From the NCBI GenBank assembly GCA_963781305.1, contig CAWAFL010000014.1:834963-898962 (forward strand): a stretch of 64,000 bases of DNA, given 5' to 3'. The stretch comes from DASXMT01 sp963781305. GTDB lineage: Bacteria > Actinomycetota > Acidimicrobiia > Acidimicrobiales > RAAP-2. A program made the translations under genes and the position numbers. The notes beneath the pieces were generated by a model. It was not told the origin of the DNA, did not search any database, and saw only the letters and a program-made list of their open reading frames with translations. Positions within the stretch are counted from its first letter, which is position 1. Each line of letters opens with the position of its first letter. Positions 36,688 to 45,613 of the stretch are shown piece after piece.

Positions 36688-37350
36688 TCACGGATGGACG
36701 GATTGATGCTCGGCCGGGGTCTCCGGTGGCAGATGGCTGACGCAGCGAGCCATGCGCTGCTCTTTGTCAGCCGCTACCCACACATCCCAGGCGTCGTCGT
36801 CGACGGGCCGGAGCTGTGCCACCGGCTCCCGGTGCAACGACATGCACCCAGCCTGTGCGGTCCATTCACGCAGGCGGCCCTCGATCTGGGCGAATGCCCA
36901 CTGCCACTGGGCAGGGCTCGTGGCCGGCGACGAGTCGGCAAAGCTCACCCGTTCGTGATCTCGCAGGGCAGCAAGGGCTTCGACGTGACCGTTGTGCCGA
37001 TACCAACACGCAGGGATCACGTGGTGGTCCAGGTGTGGGTAGCGCTGGATCAGGCCCTCGACCCATTCGCGCAGCTCTGCCCACTCCGAGACAACGTCAC
37101 CGAGGGGCAGTCCGGGCCAGAAGGTCGGCCCGACAAGGTCGTCGAGATCGTCAGGGATAGAACTGTCCGAAGCCAGGAGCGCCGCATATCGGTCAGTCCC
37201 CGACGGGTGCTCCTCGGATGAGCCTCGGTCGTCCTCGGCGAAAGATTGGCCCCGCTCGTCGCTGATCCGGTCACCGTGCATGGCGTCTCGGATTAGCTGG
37301 CCGCCTGGGGTGTGCGCGACCAGGGCATCGTTCTCAGCGGTGATCGCCAT
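36688..37350 (-). CDS. Hypothetical protein of the transfer module
   Basis: The 220-residue soluble acidic protein has no recognised motif. The second half is Trp- and His-rich (CWYRHNGHVEALAALRDHE, SPAQWQWAFAQIEGRLREW) and predicted helical. It overlaps the HNH gene by 58 bases, or less if translation starts at the later ATG before HGDRISDE. It is intact and in the same direction as the coupling-protein operon, so an accessory role in transfer is likely. The function is unknown. Confidence 0.6.
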   Translation of the reverse strand: MAITAENDALVAHTPGGQLIRDAMHGDRISDERGQSFAEDDRGSSEEHPSGTDRYAALLASDSSIPDDLDDLVGPTFWPGLPLGDVVSEWAELREWVEGLIQRYPHLDHHVIPACWYRHNGHVEALAALRDHERVSFADSSPATSPAQWQWAFAQIEGRLREWTAQAGCMSLHREPVAQLRPVDDDAWDVWVAADKEQRMARCVSHLPPETPAEHQSVHP

Positions 37351-37733
37351 CGTCGACCGATCTCGTTGTGTTCGTGGCGCAAATGGGCGACCAGGGCATC
37401 AGTTGCCTGGTGGCGGGGTCGCTTACGCCATTCGGGGTTCCCCTCGATGCAGGCGTGGAGTGTGCCGTGACAGGACCGACACAGAGGGATCAGGTCGTAC
37501 CACTGTTCGTCGCAGAGCCGGTCGTAGGTCCGGTGGTGGAGATCGCCATGCCGGAGGCTCCACTTGCCCCCGCACACCAGACAGGACGGCTCCTTGCCGG
37601 TCGATTGCGTCCATTCGGTCATCCACCGCTCGCGGCGGGCGAACCATGCCGGCGAGTCCATGTAGGTGCTGTAGGTCAGGCGAGTCTCCAGTCGGTGGGC
37701 GGACCAGGTCAGGCCTGGCCGGGGGTCACGCAC
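37293..37733 (-). CDS. HNH endonuclease-like protein
   Basis: The 146 residues have two zinc-binding pairs, CLVCGG and CRSCH, around the HNH core HGDLHHRTYDRL and the terminal LCRSCHGTLHA. HNH proteins nick or cleave DNA. The gene overlaps the coupling-protein stop by 8 bases, so they are translationally coupled and it probably acts in conjugative DNA processing. Alternatively it is a homing-type or restriction nuclease. Confidence 0.75.
   Translation of the reverse strand: MRDPRPGLTWSAHRLETRLTYSTYMDSPAWFARRERWMTEWTQSTGKEPSCLVCGGKWSLRHGDLHHRTYDRLCDEQWYDLIPLCRSCHGTLHACIEGNPEWRKRPRHQATDALVAHLRHEHNEIGRRWRSPLRTMPWSRTPQAAS
37352..37362 (-). promoter_or_regulatory. Partial element motif copy f
   Basis: GATCGGTCGA directly precedes the ATG at 37350 on the minus strand. 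It matches the core of the recurring element motif but lacks the distal TAGG part. Confidence 0.3.
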
Positions 37734-39528
37734 GCTCGGCCCACTCGTCCCCAGCGGCCTGGCGGATTACGCCTTCGACCTGTGCACGGTCGGCCCTGAT
37801 CCGTGCCGCGTCAGCCCGGTCGATCCATGGAGAGAGCGTCAACATGATCGGCGGCGCAGCGCGGAGGAGCAAGAGCCCGTGCCCGTGCTTGAGTGTTCGG
37901 ATGCCAGAAGGATCGAGGATCGGCTGTGTGCGTTCCGACGTGGATATCGACTTGCCACCCCGGCCTGAGCCGGTCTGGATGGACTGGGACTGCTCGGTGA
38001 CGAAACGCTCCCCGAGCAGTCGGGAGATGTCGGCCAGGTCGTCGGCGTTTGTGCTGCCCGGCAGGATCACCTTCGCCGTGGCCGAGTCCCAGATGGCACC
38101 TGCCGTCTCCTTTCCCCACCGATCGCGAGCTTGGGCAAGCGACTGGAGCGCCACCATCGTCGGGATGCCCGAGCCGCCCCCTTCGGACATGAGGGACCCG
38201 AGGGAGGGGAGCGGATAGTTGGCCGCTTCGTCGAGAATCAGCCCGAGGGGCGGATCGAGCCGTGCACCAGGGGCAGCAGCAGCCAGTCGGCGAGCGACGT
38301 CGATCACGTCCTCGATGAGGGCTGACACCAGGCTCGCGGTGGCCGATGCCCCCGCCGCCGTGCCCAGCAGGTAAAGCGTTCCTCGCTGGCGGAGGAAGTC
38401 CGCGGGGTCGAACCCCTCACCGTCGTCCGGCGTGACGGCGGCAAGTACGTGGGGGTCGGCCAGGGAGGCCAGAGCGTTTGCGACCATGGCCCACACCGAG
38501 TCGCGCTGGCGTTGGTCGGCGCTGACGACCGCATCGAGCGCACGGTCCCACGTGGGGGCCGCCGCGGGGTTGGTGGTGAGGATGGACACGGCCTCTTTGG
38601 CCGCCGCCGCGTGCAGGCTCCATTCGTAGAGGGATGTAGGGGGCAGGTCGGCGATGGCAGCGGCGTGGAGGAGGCAGCGGACGGCGGTCTGTGCTTGGGT
38701 CTGCCAGAAGTTCGCCTCGGTGACCCCTTTGCCCACTCCTGCGGTCAGTGCCGCGGCACGGATCATGGCGGTCTGTGGTCGCTCGCACCCCCGAACCGGC
38801 GACCAGCGCAGCGTCGAGGGCACGCCCGCGGCCAAGCCCTGCGGGTCGAACACCCCGACTGGGCGACCGTCGCTCGCCCGTGCCGTCATGGTGGTGGTCA
38901 GGTTGTCCGGCCGGGTCGAGGTGGTGATGACCGCGCCCGGAGCGTCGAGGATCGAAGGGATGATGACGTTGAAACCCTTACCTGCACCGGGTGGGCCGAG
39001 CAGCACGAGGGAGTCCCGCACTCCCATCCAGCACTCGATCCCCCGGCTGGTACCGAGATACCAGCCCACGTCGCGGGGCCTCGGATGGCTGAGCGATGGG
39101 CGGAGCACCGCGGCCTGGGAAAGAAGCGCTTTCGGCCCGGCACATGCTGCGACCTGGGCCCGGTCGGCCAGGCCATCCAGTTTGGTGGGATCGTCAGACG
39201 GGCGGCTGTGGGATCGGGCCGGACGGAAGATCCGACACGCCCCCCAGGTGAGTAACCCAAGGACGGTGAGGAAGAGACCAGTTGCAGACCAGTAGAGGAT
39301 CGCCGGCCCAACCGGTGCGTGCCAGCCGAGCGACGGGTTGCCCGCGTGAGCGAACGCCGCGAGCTCGCCGAGCGGGTGGCCGTGGGGAGCGACATGGCCG
39401 GAGATGACGGCAGACGCGATACCGGCCAACCACAGCGCACCAATAGTGAGGGCGGCGATGGCAATGGCAACCAGTGCCAGGTCCGCCGAAGGATCGGCGT
39501 GGGGCTGGGTGTGCGGACGGCCTACCAT
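37726..39528 (-). CDS. Type IV coupling protein (VirD4/TraG family) of the element
   Basis: The 600-residue protein has two N-terminal membrane helices (about 17-45 and 67-95), Walker A LLGPPGAGKGFNVIIPS, TSTRPDNL, Walker B LGLILDEAANYPLPSLGSLM and the downstream GIPTMVALQSLAQARDRWG. It brings the relaxase-DNA complex to a secretion channel. The start is the ATG before VGRPHTQP and overlaps the methyltransferase gene by 7 bases. It is intact. It differs clearly from the chromosomal VirD4-like protein at 14.1-15.6 kb. Confidence 0.9.
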   Translation of the reverse strand: MVGRPHTQPHADPSADLALVAIAIAALTIGALWLAGIASAVISGHVAPHGHPLGELAAFAHAGNPSLGWHAPVGPAILYWSATGLFLTVLGLLTWGACRIFRPARSHSRPSDDPTKLDGLADRAQVAACAGPKALLSQAAVLRPSLSHPRPRDVGWYLGTSRGIECWMGVRDSLVLLGPPGAGKGFNVIIPSILDAPGAVITTSTRPDNLTTTMTARASDGRPVGVFDPQGLAAGVPSTLRWSPVRGCERPQTAMIRAAALTAGVGKGVTEANFWQTQAQTAVRCLLHAAAIADLPPTSLYEWSLHAAAAKEAVSILTTNPAAAPTWDRALDAVVSADQRQRDSVWAMVANALASLADPHVLAAVTPDDGEGFDPADFLRQRGTLYLLGTAAGASATASLVSALIEDVIDVARRLAAAAPGARLDPPLGLILDEAANYPLPSLGSLMSEGGGSGIPTMVALQSLAQARDRWGKETAGAIWDSATAKVILPGSTNADDLADISRLLGERFVTEQSQSIQTGSGRGGKSISTSERTQPILDPSGIRTLKHGHGLLLLRAAPPIMLTLSPWIDRADAARIRADRAQVEGVIRQAAGDEWAERA

Positions 39529-40202
39529 CGAGATGCTCTCGAAGCCGGCGTGGGGGATGCGGTGAGGAGGAAGAGCATCTCGGGGTAGCGGACCGCCCGA
39601 TTCGCGCCGTAGCGGAAGCCATTGGTGTCGACCTCGACTGTGGCGGTGAGGGTGAAGCCGAGCCGGTCGAGGACCGCCAGGTGCCAGACGCACACCTCGG
39701 CTCTTCGCCCGCAACGCTGGTGGTCCTTCACGTTCAGGAGAAGGAAGCCGCCGGGTCGAAGGACACGTCGGACCTCGCTCCATGCGTGTTCATGGAGGTC
39801 CCGGTAACGGTCCCCCCATTGCAGCGACCCGGAGTTTCCCCGAGTCAATGGGCGGCCGAGGGCATGGCGGTAGGTGCGCCGATAGCTGCCGTCTCGAGCC
39901 TCGTGGTGGTCGGCCATCCTGTTGCCATAGGTGGGTGAGGTGACAACTGCATCGACCACCGCGTCGGCCAGCGGCAACTCGGTCGCGTCACCGACCATCG
40001 TGGCCGAGTGGAGCTCAGCCCACTCGGGTTCGATCTCGAGGCCGATCGTGCGGTAGTGGTCGAGCTGGTGGACCCGGCCGGTGCCGGCGAACGGGTCGAG
40101 CACCAGAGCTCCTGAGCGCACACGGTTCGACAGCAGCTCTGCCGCCACGTCCAAGATGATCGGGCTGAACACGGCTGGATGGGTCACCGTCTCTCCCGTC
40201 AC
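39522..40202 (-). CDS. DNA N6-adenine or N4-cytosine methyltransferase-like protein
   Basis: The 226 residues have the SAM motif VLDPFAGTGRVHQL followed by the catalytic motif TSPTYGNRM (an S-P-P-Y variant with Thr) and RRVLRPGGFLLLNVKDH. The motif order (SAM before catalytic) is that of beta-reordered small orphan methylases. No restriction partner is adjacent. Tightly packed between the coupling protein and ArdC-like genes, it probably modifies the element DNA to evade restriction in new hosts. Confidence 0.82.
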   Translation of the reverse strand: MTGETVTHPAVFSPIILDVAAELLSNRVRSGALVLDPFAGTGRVHQLDHYRTIGLEIEPEWAELHSATMVGDATELPLADAVVDAVVTSPTYGNRMADHHEARDGSYRRTYRHALGRPLTRGNSGSLQWGDRYRDLHEHAWSEVRRVLRPGGFLLLNVKDHQRCGRRAEVCVWHLAVLDRLGFTLTATVEVDTNGFRYGANRAVRYPEMLFLLTASPTPASRASRW

Positions 40203-41272
40203 GCCACTTCCATCCCGGTCGTAGGTGCCACGCCCATCCGCTCAGCGTTGCGGGTGGCGCCGTCTCGAAGCCTCCGAGCCGCCTCCACCGCTTGGTCGAC
40301 CCCAGGTACCCGACCACCGGAGAGGATCAGGGCCGGCGACGCTTCGAGGATGGCTTTCGCCGCCGCCGAGACGCGTGCCTGAGTCTGGCTGATGGCCTTG
40401 GCAGGATCGTCGCCGGCCCAGGCCGCCACATAGGGGAACGAGTACCCGTCGGCCGGCATGCCGTGGGCCGCCGCCACGACGAAGGCGACCGACTCGGCTT
40501 CGACTTCCTTGCGGTCCCGGGAGATGAACGCACCAGGGGGCTTCTCGTGGAGGAGGACGTGGGCCGCCTCATGGATCATGGTCTTCACCATCGCTGCATC
40601 GTCCATGTCGGCACGGACTTCTATCAGTCTCTGGTCCCAGCGGGTCACTCCGTTCGCCCCGTTCAACGCTCGGGCGTCAGTAGCCGGGTTGACTGTGAAT
40701 CCCTTTTCCTCGACCAGAGCCAGGACGGCTTCGCCCAGGCCAACTGGTGCCTCACCTGCGAGCAGCTTCGGTGTGGGCGGATCGGGAAGCGGATCGCCCG
40801 AGGTCTGTTCGGCTGCGAAGACGTGCTCCACCGTGAATCCGCCAAGCACCTGGCGGTTGTGCTCGGTCTCTCCGGGTACCGGTTCCTCACCTCTTCCGAG
40901 CCGCCGAGCCGTGCCGGTGGCATCGATTGCCTCTCGGCGCTTGTAGCGCACGGGTGCGAGCACCGCGTACCCCGTCTGACCCTTTTCCACCTGGCGGCCG
41001 AGCACCTGCCAAGTTCGGTAGCCGGCGATGAGGGTCGGAGTCGGTGTGTCCACCCGGCCTTCCTCGAATGCTTTCGCGTGCTGCGCATGGATCAACATGA
41101 TGTTGTTCGGGCTGTAGGAGTGGAGCCTTGCGGCGAACTCCAAGTAGGTGCGCCAGTCTTCGCCGGAGCGGAGTGCGGACACCTCGGTTTCCAGAACTGC
41201 CTGGGCCGCCGCCACACGCTCAGCGGTGGCTTGTCGCCACTCGTCCTTGCTCATCTTCGCTTGCCACGCCAT
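40199..41272 (-). CDS. ArdC-like antirestriction protein with zincin domain
   Basis: The 357 residues comprise an N-terminal ssDNA-binding ArdC-type domain (LHSYSPNNIMLIHAQHAKAF, IAGYRTWQVLGRQVEKGQTG) and a C-terminal metallopeptidase-like domain with HEAAHVLLHE followed by a downstream Glu (EVEAESVAFVVA). ArdC proteins protect incoming single-stranded DNA from host nucleases. A GAGGTGAG ribosome site precedes the ATG before AWQAKMSK. It is the first gene of the operon reading through the methylase, coupling protein and HNH genes. Confidence 0.88.
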   Translation of the reverse strand: MAWQAKMSKDEWRQATAERVAAAQAVLETEVSALRSGEDWRTYLEFAARLHSYSPNNIMLIHAQHAKAFEEGRVDTPTPTLIAGYRTWQVLGRQVEKGQTGYAVLAPVRYKRREAIDATGTARRLGRGEEPVPGETEHNRQVLGGFTVEHVFAAEQTSGDPLPDPPTPKLLAGEAPVGLGEAVLALVEEKGFTVNPATDARALNGANGVTRWDQRLIEVRADMDDAAMVKTMIHEAAHVLLHEKPPGAFISRDRKEVEAESVAFVVAAAHGMPADGYSFPYVAAWAGDDPAKAISQTQARVSAAAKAILEASPALILSGGRVPGVDQAVEAARRLRDGATRNAERMGVAPTTGMEVA

Positions 41273-41312
41273 AGCACTCACCTCACGGCCCAGGTCCGCC
41301 CTATGCGGACCG

Positions 41313-41341
41313 CCTACCGAGAGGGTGCGGATCGACCGATC
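41313..41341 (-). promoter_or_regulatory. Element motif copy b
   Basis: GATCGGTCGATCCGC...GGTAGG on the minus strand, 40 bases upstream of the ardC-like ATG. It lies in the divergent region with the small gene at 41405. Confidence 0.6.
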
Positions 41342-41404
41342 GAGCCAACGCACGGGCGTCAAGTTGGTCGATCCGGCTCCACGTGGTGGAAGGAGGTGTC
41401 AACG

Positions 41405-41632
41405 GTGCCGGAACTGATCACACAAGAGGAGCTTCGTCAGCTTGCACGCCTGGCCGACAAGGCCCGACGGTCGTATCGCAATACCAGGCCCGCGTTGGCA
41501 GGCCGGTTCGAGACGGCCGCCGCCACAGCAGTACACCTGGCCGACATCGGGGAGCGGATCGAGCGGTTGACGGAGATTCACCAACAGCTCGAGCAGGTCA
41601 CGATGGAGCTGGGCTTGCTGCCGCGTCCCTGA
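41405..41632 (+). CDS. Small helical protein of the transfer module
   Basis: The 75-residue protein starts at a GTG behind a very strong AAGGAGGTG site. It is all-helical and charged (ITQEELRQLARLADKARRSY, HLADIGERIERLTEIHQQLE) and likely forms a coiled coil. It diverges from the ardC-like operon. The function is unknown; a small transfer accessory or regulator is plausible. Confidence 0.6.
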   Translation: MPELITQEELRQLARLADKARRSYRNTRPALAGRFETAAATAVHLADIGERIERLTEIHQQLEQVTMELGLLPRP

Positions 41633-41719
41633 CTGATACTTCGGACGGTATGAAGCGGGCCGATTTCCACAATGTCTCGCCGTATCGCTGACTCGCCGAT
41701 TCCTTCTGCGTCGAACCCT

Positions 41720-42376
41720 CATCCCAATGCGTCTAGTAATAGCTCGCTCACGAGGGCAGAGGCCTCGGCGGCTAAGCGGCCCTGTTCGTCCGCGGCCAGA
41801 GAAGGGTGAGGGCGACCGTGACCCGTGCCGTGCTCATTGCGGTATCGGTTAAGCGCGCAGGCAAGCAGAAATGCTGCCTGTTCGACATTCGCCCAGCGTC
41901 GCCCTTGAGCAGGTCGACGGCTTCGATTGGTGGTCTTTCCAGACCGAGCACTTCATAGGCCTGCCACAGAGTTGCCTGAAAGTTGCCGTGCGATGGATAT
42001 GCACCGATCCGCTCAACCAGTACATGGCGGGCGGTCGCCTCAGTCAGATCCTTCGCTGTCCCGACCCCCAATGCAGCGTCATCCCCCGCAGCGCGTAGCC
42101 TTCCAAACGTAAGTCCGAAGTGCATCGGTCATTGCCGTTCCCCTCGAGACCCTCCATCGCCCTGTTCTGCAAGAAACCATCGTCAGTGAGGACTACGCCG
42201 GTCGCGCTAAGGGCTGCTGGAGTGAAGTAAGGGTGGCTGGACCGGGGTTGTTCGCTCGTTCGTGCGGAGGGCTCCACGATCTCGCAATGCCGCGATCAGC
42301 GAGCGCACCACCGTCTCCACTCTCCAAGTCGTTCTCCGTCGCGTACCAGTGCCGCGGTTATCTCGTCGGAGAGCAT
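41720..42376 (-). pseudogene. Abi_C-domain (abortive-infection type) protein, frameshifted
   Basis: The C-terminal part reads DLTEATARHVLVERIGAYPS, HGNFQATLWQAYEVLGL, then after one indel (CC read as C near 41895) ANVEQAAFLLACALNRYRNE and GTGHGRPHPSLAADEQGRLA. This is the pattern of the abortive-infection C-terminal domain. The N-terminal part from the ATG before LSDEITAALVRDGERLG needs at least one more join near 42310 and is less certain. Proteins with this domain are found in defence islands. It opens the defence-like cargo block. Confidence 0.6.
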
Positions 42377-42767
42377 CAACAGATGATGGCACCAGGTTGG
42401 AGCGAAACGAGTGACCGCACCGACGCCTTATAGCGCCATCCCAGTCGGCGACTAAAGGGCAGAGCGGGTGCTAGGAATACCGCCGCAGTCAAGCGATTCG
42501 TCATCCGAGCAATGGCGATACCCGCGCAACACGGAATGCACCTTGGTAGAGTCGTGCCCTACACTTCGCAGTTCCAGCCGAAGCGTCCCGTCCGGCGGGA
42601 CCTGTGAGGGCCGACCGTTAGGGCCGCCGCAGGCGGGCCGCCAGGCAGATGCGACGGCGGATCCCGGTAGTCTCGGCCGGAGAGAGAACAGACCGGCGAT
42701 CAACCACCGTGGGAGAGCGTGAACGCCGGAGTAGGTGCCCCGGGGGCAGTGTCCGGCACCGCGCGCA
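42377..42767. other. Region without recognisable gene
   Basis: The 391 bases between the Abi_C gene and the E1 gene stop hold frames on both strands without similarity. A small hairpin GTCCCG-TCCGG-CGGGAC is present near 42587. Confidence 0.4.
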
Positions 42768-44075
42768 CTATCCCGGATGACGCAAGTCCACCCCGACCAC
42801 CGAGAAGCTGGAGCCGCCGTGCAATAGTCGTAGGAGATCGCCGACCACGAGGGTAGCCGCGAAGGCGCCGACGAATGCGGCGCCAGTGCTTACGCCGGCA
42901 ATCTCGAGCATGCCGCACCGGGCGGCTTCGGCCTCGCCGCCCTCGCCGACTTGCCGGGCGATCTCCTCCTCGGTACGCATTTGGCAGCTTGCCCGATCGA
43001 TCCCGAGGCTCTGGAAACGCAACCAACGGGTCTTCGGGGGCGGGGAAGGTGTTCACAACGACGTCGAGGTACTCGACAGGTCCGGCGCCAAGCCCGCCGT
43101 CGACGACCCACGGAAGCGATCTCCCGAGGAGAAGCCGAGGGTCGCTGTCGAATCCGGCCACGGCGATGGTCGGTTCGATCGCGTTCACGTCGGGTGGAAA
43201 CCGTCGTCGAAGGCGCGCTCGACGATGGCGGTAGGGAAGCCAAGTCCTTCGAGCGCAACAGCTACGACCCGGCTCTTACGCCGGTCAACGTCATCCTTGG
43301 ACACGAGCAACTGGGTCGCTGTGTTCCCCTTGACGATGCGGTCGTAGTCGACCAGTCCGAGGCAGACCTCGGCCGGGGTGGCGTAGGGCAACATGCCGAG
43401 AACCCAGGCGTATGCCTGACCGAGGTGACCGAGGCCGAGGAGCCAGAGGTTGGCGGGAAGATACTGCAGGTCCGGACCGGCGGCAGCATGATCTCGCCAG
43501 TGAAGATCCGGCCGCCAGAGCGAGACGCCACAGTCACGGCGGCCCGGGACAGGGTTGCCGAGCACCAGTTGGAAGACCTCGGACACGCCGAGCGCTCCCG
43601 CGGCAATCCCTGCTGGCGCGATGCCCGGCGGACCTTCAAAGATGTTCGCTGAGGACTCGACCACGCCGCCGGCCCAACCGGAGTGCGTGAGGTAAAGGAC
43701 GGGCTTGCCGACAGGGGCGTCGGGCCTGCCCACCGCGAGGGTCGGCCGATCCGGGTTGAGCCGTTCGACGACCTCGCCTCCGAAGCGCTGCACGGCCGTT
43801 GAGAGGGGTAGACCGGCGGCCCAGGGGACGTCCAGACGGACGTCGCCATCGACAAGAACATGTACGCCACCGAGAAAGGCCCGGTGAGCGGTGTTGGCGA
43901 TGGTGAGCACCGCTGCCTGGGCGGCCCGGTCGGTCTCCACGTCGCTGCCCACAGCGACCTGGAGGACACGTGACTCCAGAAACATGCGGGCCTCATCCGG
44001 GTTCTTCGCCCTTCCGGAGTCGATGAGCAGCTTCACCGTCCGGTGCAGGGTGTCCGGTGTCTCCGTCCAGGTCAC
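42768..44075 (-). CDS. ThiF/E1-like adenylyltransferase of a ubiquitin-like system, frameshifted
   Basis: The N-terminal half (about 200 residues) is an E1-associated domain starting at the GTG before TWTETPDT. The adenylation domain follows with LWLLGLGHLGQAYAWVLG (nucleotide Gly motif) and LVDYDRIVKGNTATQLLV, the E1 D-x-D/N-x-x-x-Q pattern. The C-terminal part has Cys in ARCGMLEIAGVSTGAAFVG, a candidate thioester Cys. Frames change near 43190 (one C short) and near 43010. It would activate the Ubl C-terminus encoded three genes upstream. Its start overlaps the JAMM gene stop. Confidence 0.8.
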
Positions 44076-44516
44076 ACGTATCTCCGCACAAACAGGCGCT
44101 CCGCGGCTTGCGTACCGGTCCAGGTCGTCCATCCGCGCCCGTCGTACAGGTGAACGCCAACCTCGGCGGGATCGACGCGACCGTTGGCGAACTCGGGGAC
44201 GATGAGGGCGACGTGGCCCTTCTGGGCGACCATCGGGCTGCCGGAGTCGATATCGCTCTGGTGCACCCAGCTTCCGGGGTGCGTGTGTACGTCGCCAACC
44301 ACGGTGAGCCGCTCGACGCGGCAGAGTTCCCAGAGCTTGCCCATATGCCCGGCCATCGAAGTGGATGCCGCCCTGTAGGCAATTGGGGTCGAGGTCGTCG
44401 TAGTAGATGACCCGGCTGACGCTGCGCTGGTCGCCGGACTGGTTGGCGAGCAAAAAGGCGCCCGACTCGATCTGGCCGTGGCCGCGCGTGCCAAGCTCGG
44501 CGACCAGCTCGTCCAT
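44072..44516 (-). CDS. JAMM/MPN+ isopeptidase, frameshifted
   Basis: A zinc metalloprotease of the JAB family. The catalytic Glu is in GQIESGAFLLA, and the metal/active-site motif VGDVHTHPGSWVHQSDIDS fits H-x-H-x7-S-x2-D exactly. The frame changes near 44345, where one extra G in TATGGGC explains it (RAYGKLWELC restored). It would remove or process the ubiquitin-like modifier. The reading order Ubl, E2-like, JAMM, E1 with overlapping starts makes a single operon. Confidence 0.85.
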
Positions 44517-44552
44517 TTTGCGCGCCGCAACCGGAGTAGCGACCGACGCCCT

Positions 44553-45033
44553 CTAAATGCCCAGATAGTCATTGGTGTTCAGCACCTCGTGCACGTTGTC
44601 GAGAATGAAAGAGAGGTCCCGCCCTGCGTGCCAGACGAGATGTGGCGCTTCCTGTGCCCAGTTCGCGTGGGTTTGCAGGGCGATGCGGTCCCAGGGCGCA
44701 TACATCGCAAATGCGCCGCCAGCCCACCCGTCGGTTCGGAAGAGCATTGCTGCGCGCTCGCCCTTGGGGCGGCGTTCGGCGAGGAGGCTTGTGTCGGCCT
44801 CGACGTCCCAGATCCCGCCGGTGGGTGTGGTGTTGGGGTAGCCGTTCATTCGAAGCGGATGGCGAATTCGGACGGCGCACCTCGCGGGGAGCGGCCGACA
44901 CGCCGAGGATGACAAACGGCCACTCCAGAGCTATGAGACGCCACCGGCCTGCCTCGACGCCTGCCTGGAAGCGGCCGCTGTCGAGGTGGGCACGGAGCGC
45001 CCGCTCGTCCGGTGCGATCACGGTATCGGTCAC
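44553..45033 (-). CDS. E2-like protein of the Ubl operon, frameshifted, without cysteine
   Basis: The reconstruction runs from GTG (TDTVIAPDERALRAHLDSGR) through WRLIALEWPFVILGVSAAP, then EFAIRFE, then NGYPNTTPTGGIWD, GGAFAMYAPWDRIALQTH and APHLVWHAGRDLSFILDNVH. The strand-loop-helix order and the Pro-rich turn fit an E2/UBC-like fold, and its place between Ubl and E1 genes supports that. No Cys exists in any of the three joined segments, so it may not be a canonical thioester carrier. Two indels lie near 44860-44890. The GTG overlaps the Ubl stop. Confidence 0.6.
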
Positions 45034-45496
45034 CCGCCGAACGCGTCTCGGGCCATAAGGTTGAGGGTCACCTCGCAGGTCCCGGGGGTGACCAGGGAGC
45101 CGATGTGAACGCCGTCGGCAAGGAATTCATCAGCGCCGGGGAGTGCGAGAACGTGTTTCGCCTTCTGTTCAGGCGAAAGGTCTGCCGCCTTTCCCCCGAG
45201 ACCCAGTGGTAGACCGTCTGGATGGTGGTGTTGGGTCCGTACTCGTGGGTGAAGTCCCTGCTGTTGAACTGCACCACAACCTTGACCCGGGGGCAGCGGC
45301 CCCTGTGGACATGGTGGCGGTGGCGGATGCCCGCCTCCTCGAAGGTGAGGTCGAGGTTGACCTCCTCGTCGACCTCCTCTATCCAGACCTTGCCGTCGGG
45401 CTCGGCGTCGACCAGCAGCGTGCGGACCGCCTCTGTGGCCTCGACCAGGACGATCTCGGGGGCCTTACCACTTTCGCTGTGTACGAACAGTTCCAT
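45030..45496 (-). CDS. Tandem ubiquitin-like protein ending in Gly-Gly, frameshifted
   Basis: About 155 residues contain two beta-grasp-like repeats. The first spans about residues 1-68 (ELFVHSESGKAPEIVLVEA to HRHHVHRGRC). The second starts VKVVVQFNSRDFTHEYGPNT, continues after a frame change at 45193-45197 (five Gs for six) with GKAADLSPEQKAKHVLALPG, and ends LNLMARDAFGG before the stop. The terminal Gly-Gly needs no processing and is the expected conjugation end. The ISG15-like two-domain form recalls BilA of antiphage Bil operons. It is the first gene of the operon. Confidence 0.75.
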
Positions 45497-45563
45497 GACA
45501 CTGTCTCCTTCTACGTGGCATCACCCCCAGCTCCAGCGTGGAGTCGATAGGATGTACCCAGCA

Positions 45564-45569
45564 AGTATA
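45564..45569 (-). promoter_or_regulatory. Extended -10 box of the Ubl operon
   Basis: On the minus strand TGTTATACT gives an extended -10 (TG-n-TATACT) about 68 bases before the Ubl ATG. The palindromic operator lies just upstream, where the -35 region would be. Confidence 0.5.
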
Positions 45570-45579
45570 ACACTCCATC

Positions 45580-45596
45580 TTTACCTCTGAGGTAAA
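45580..45596. promoter_or_regulatory. Palindromic operator between Ubl operon and higBA
   Basis: TTTACCTC and GAGGTAAA are exact reverse complements around one T. It lies 18 bases before the toxin start and next to the Ubl -10 box, typical of a toxin-antitoxin autoregulatory site. Confidence 0.65.
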
Positions 45597-45613
45597 TAAC
45601 TTGGTCAGAACCT

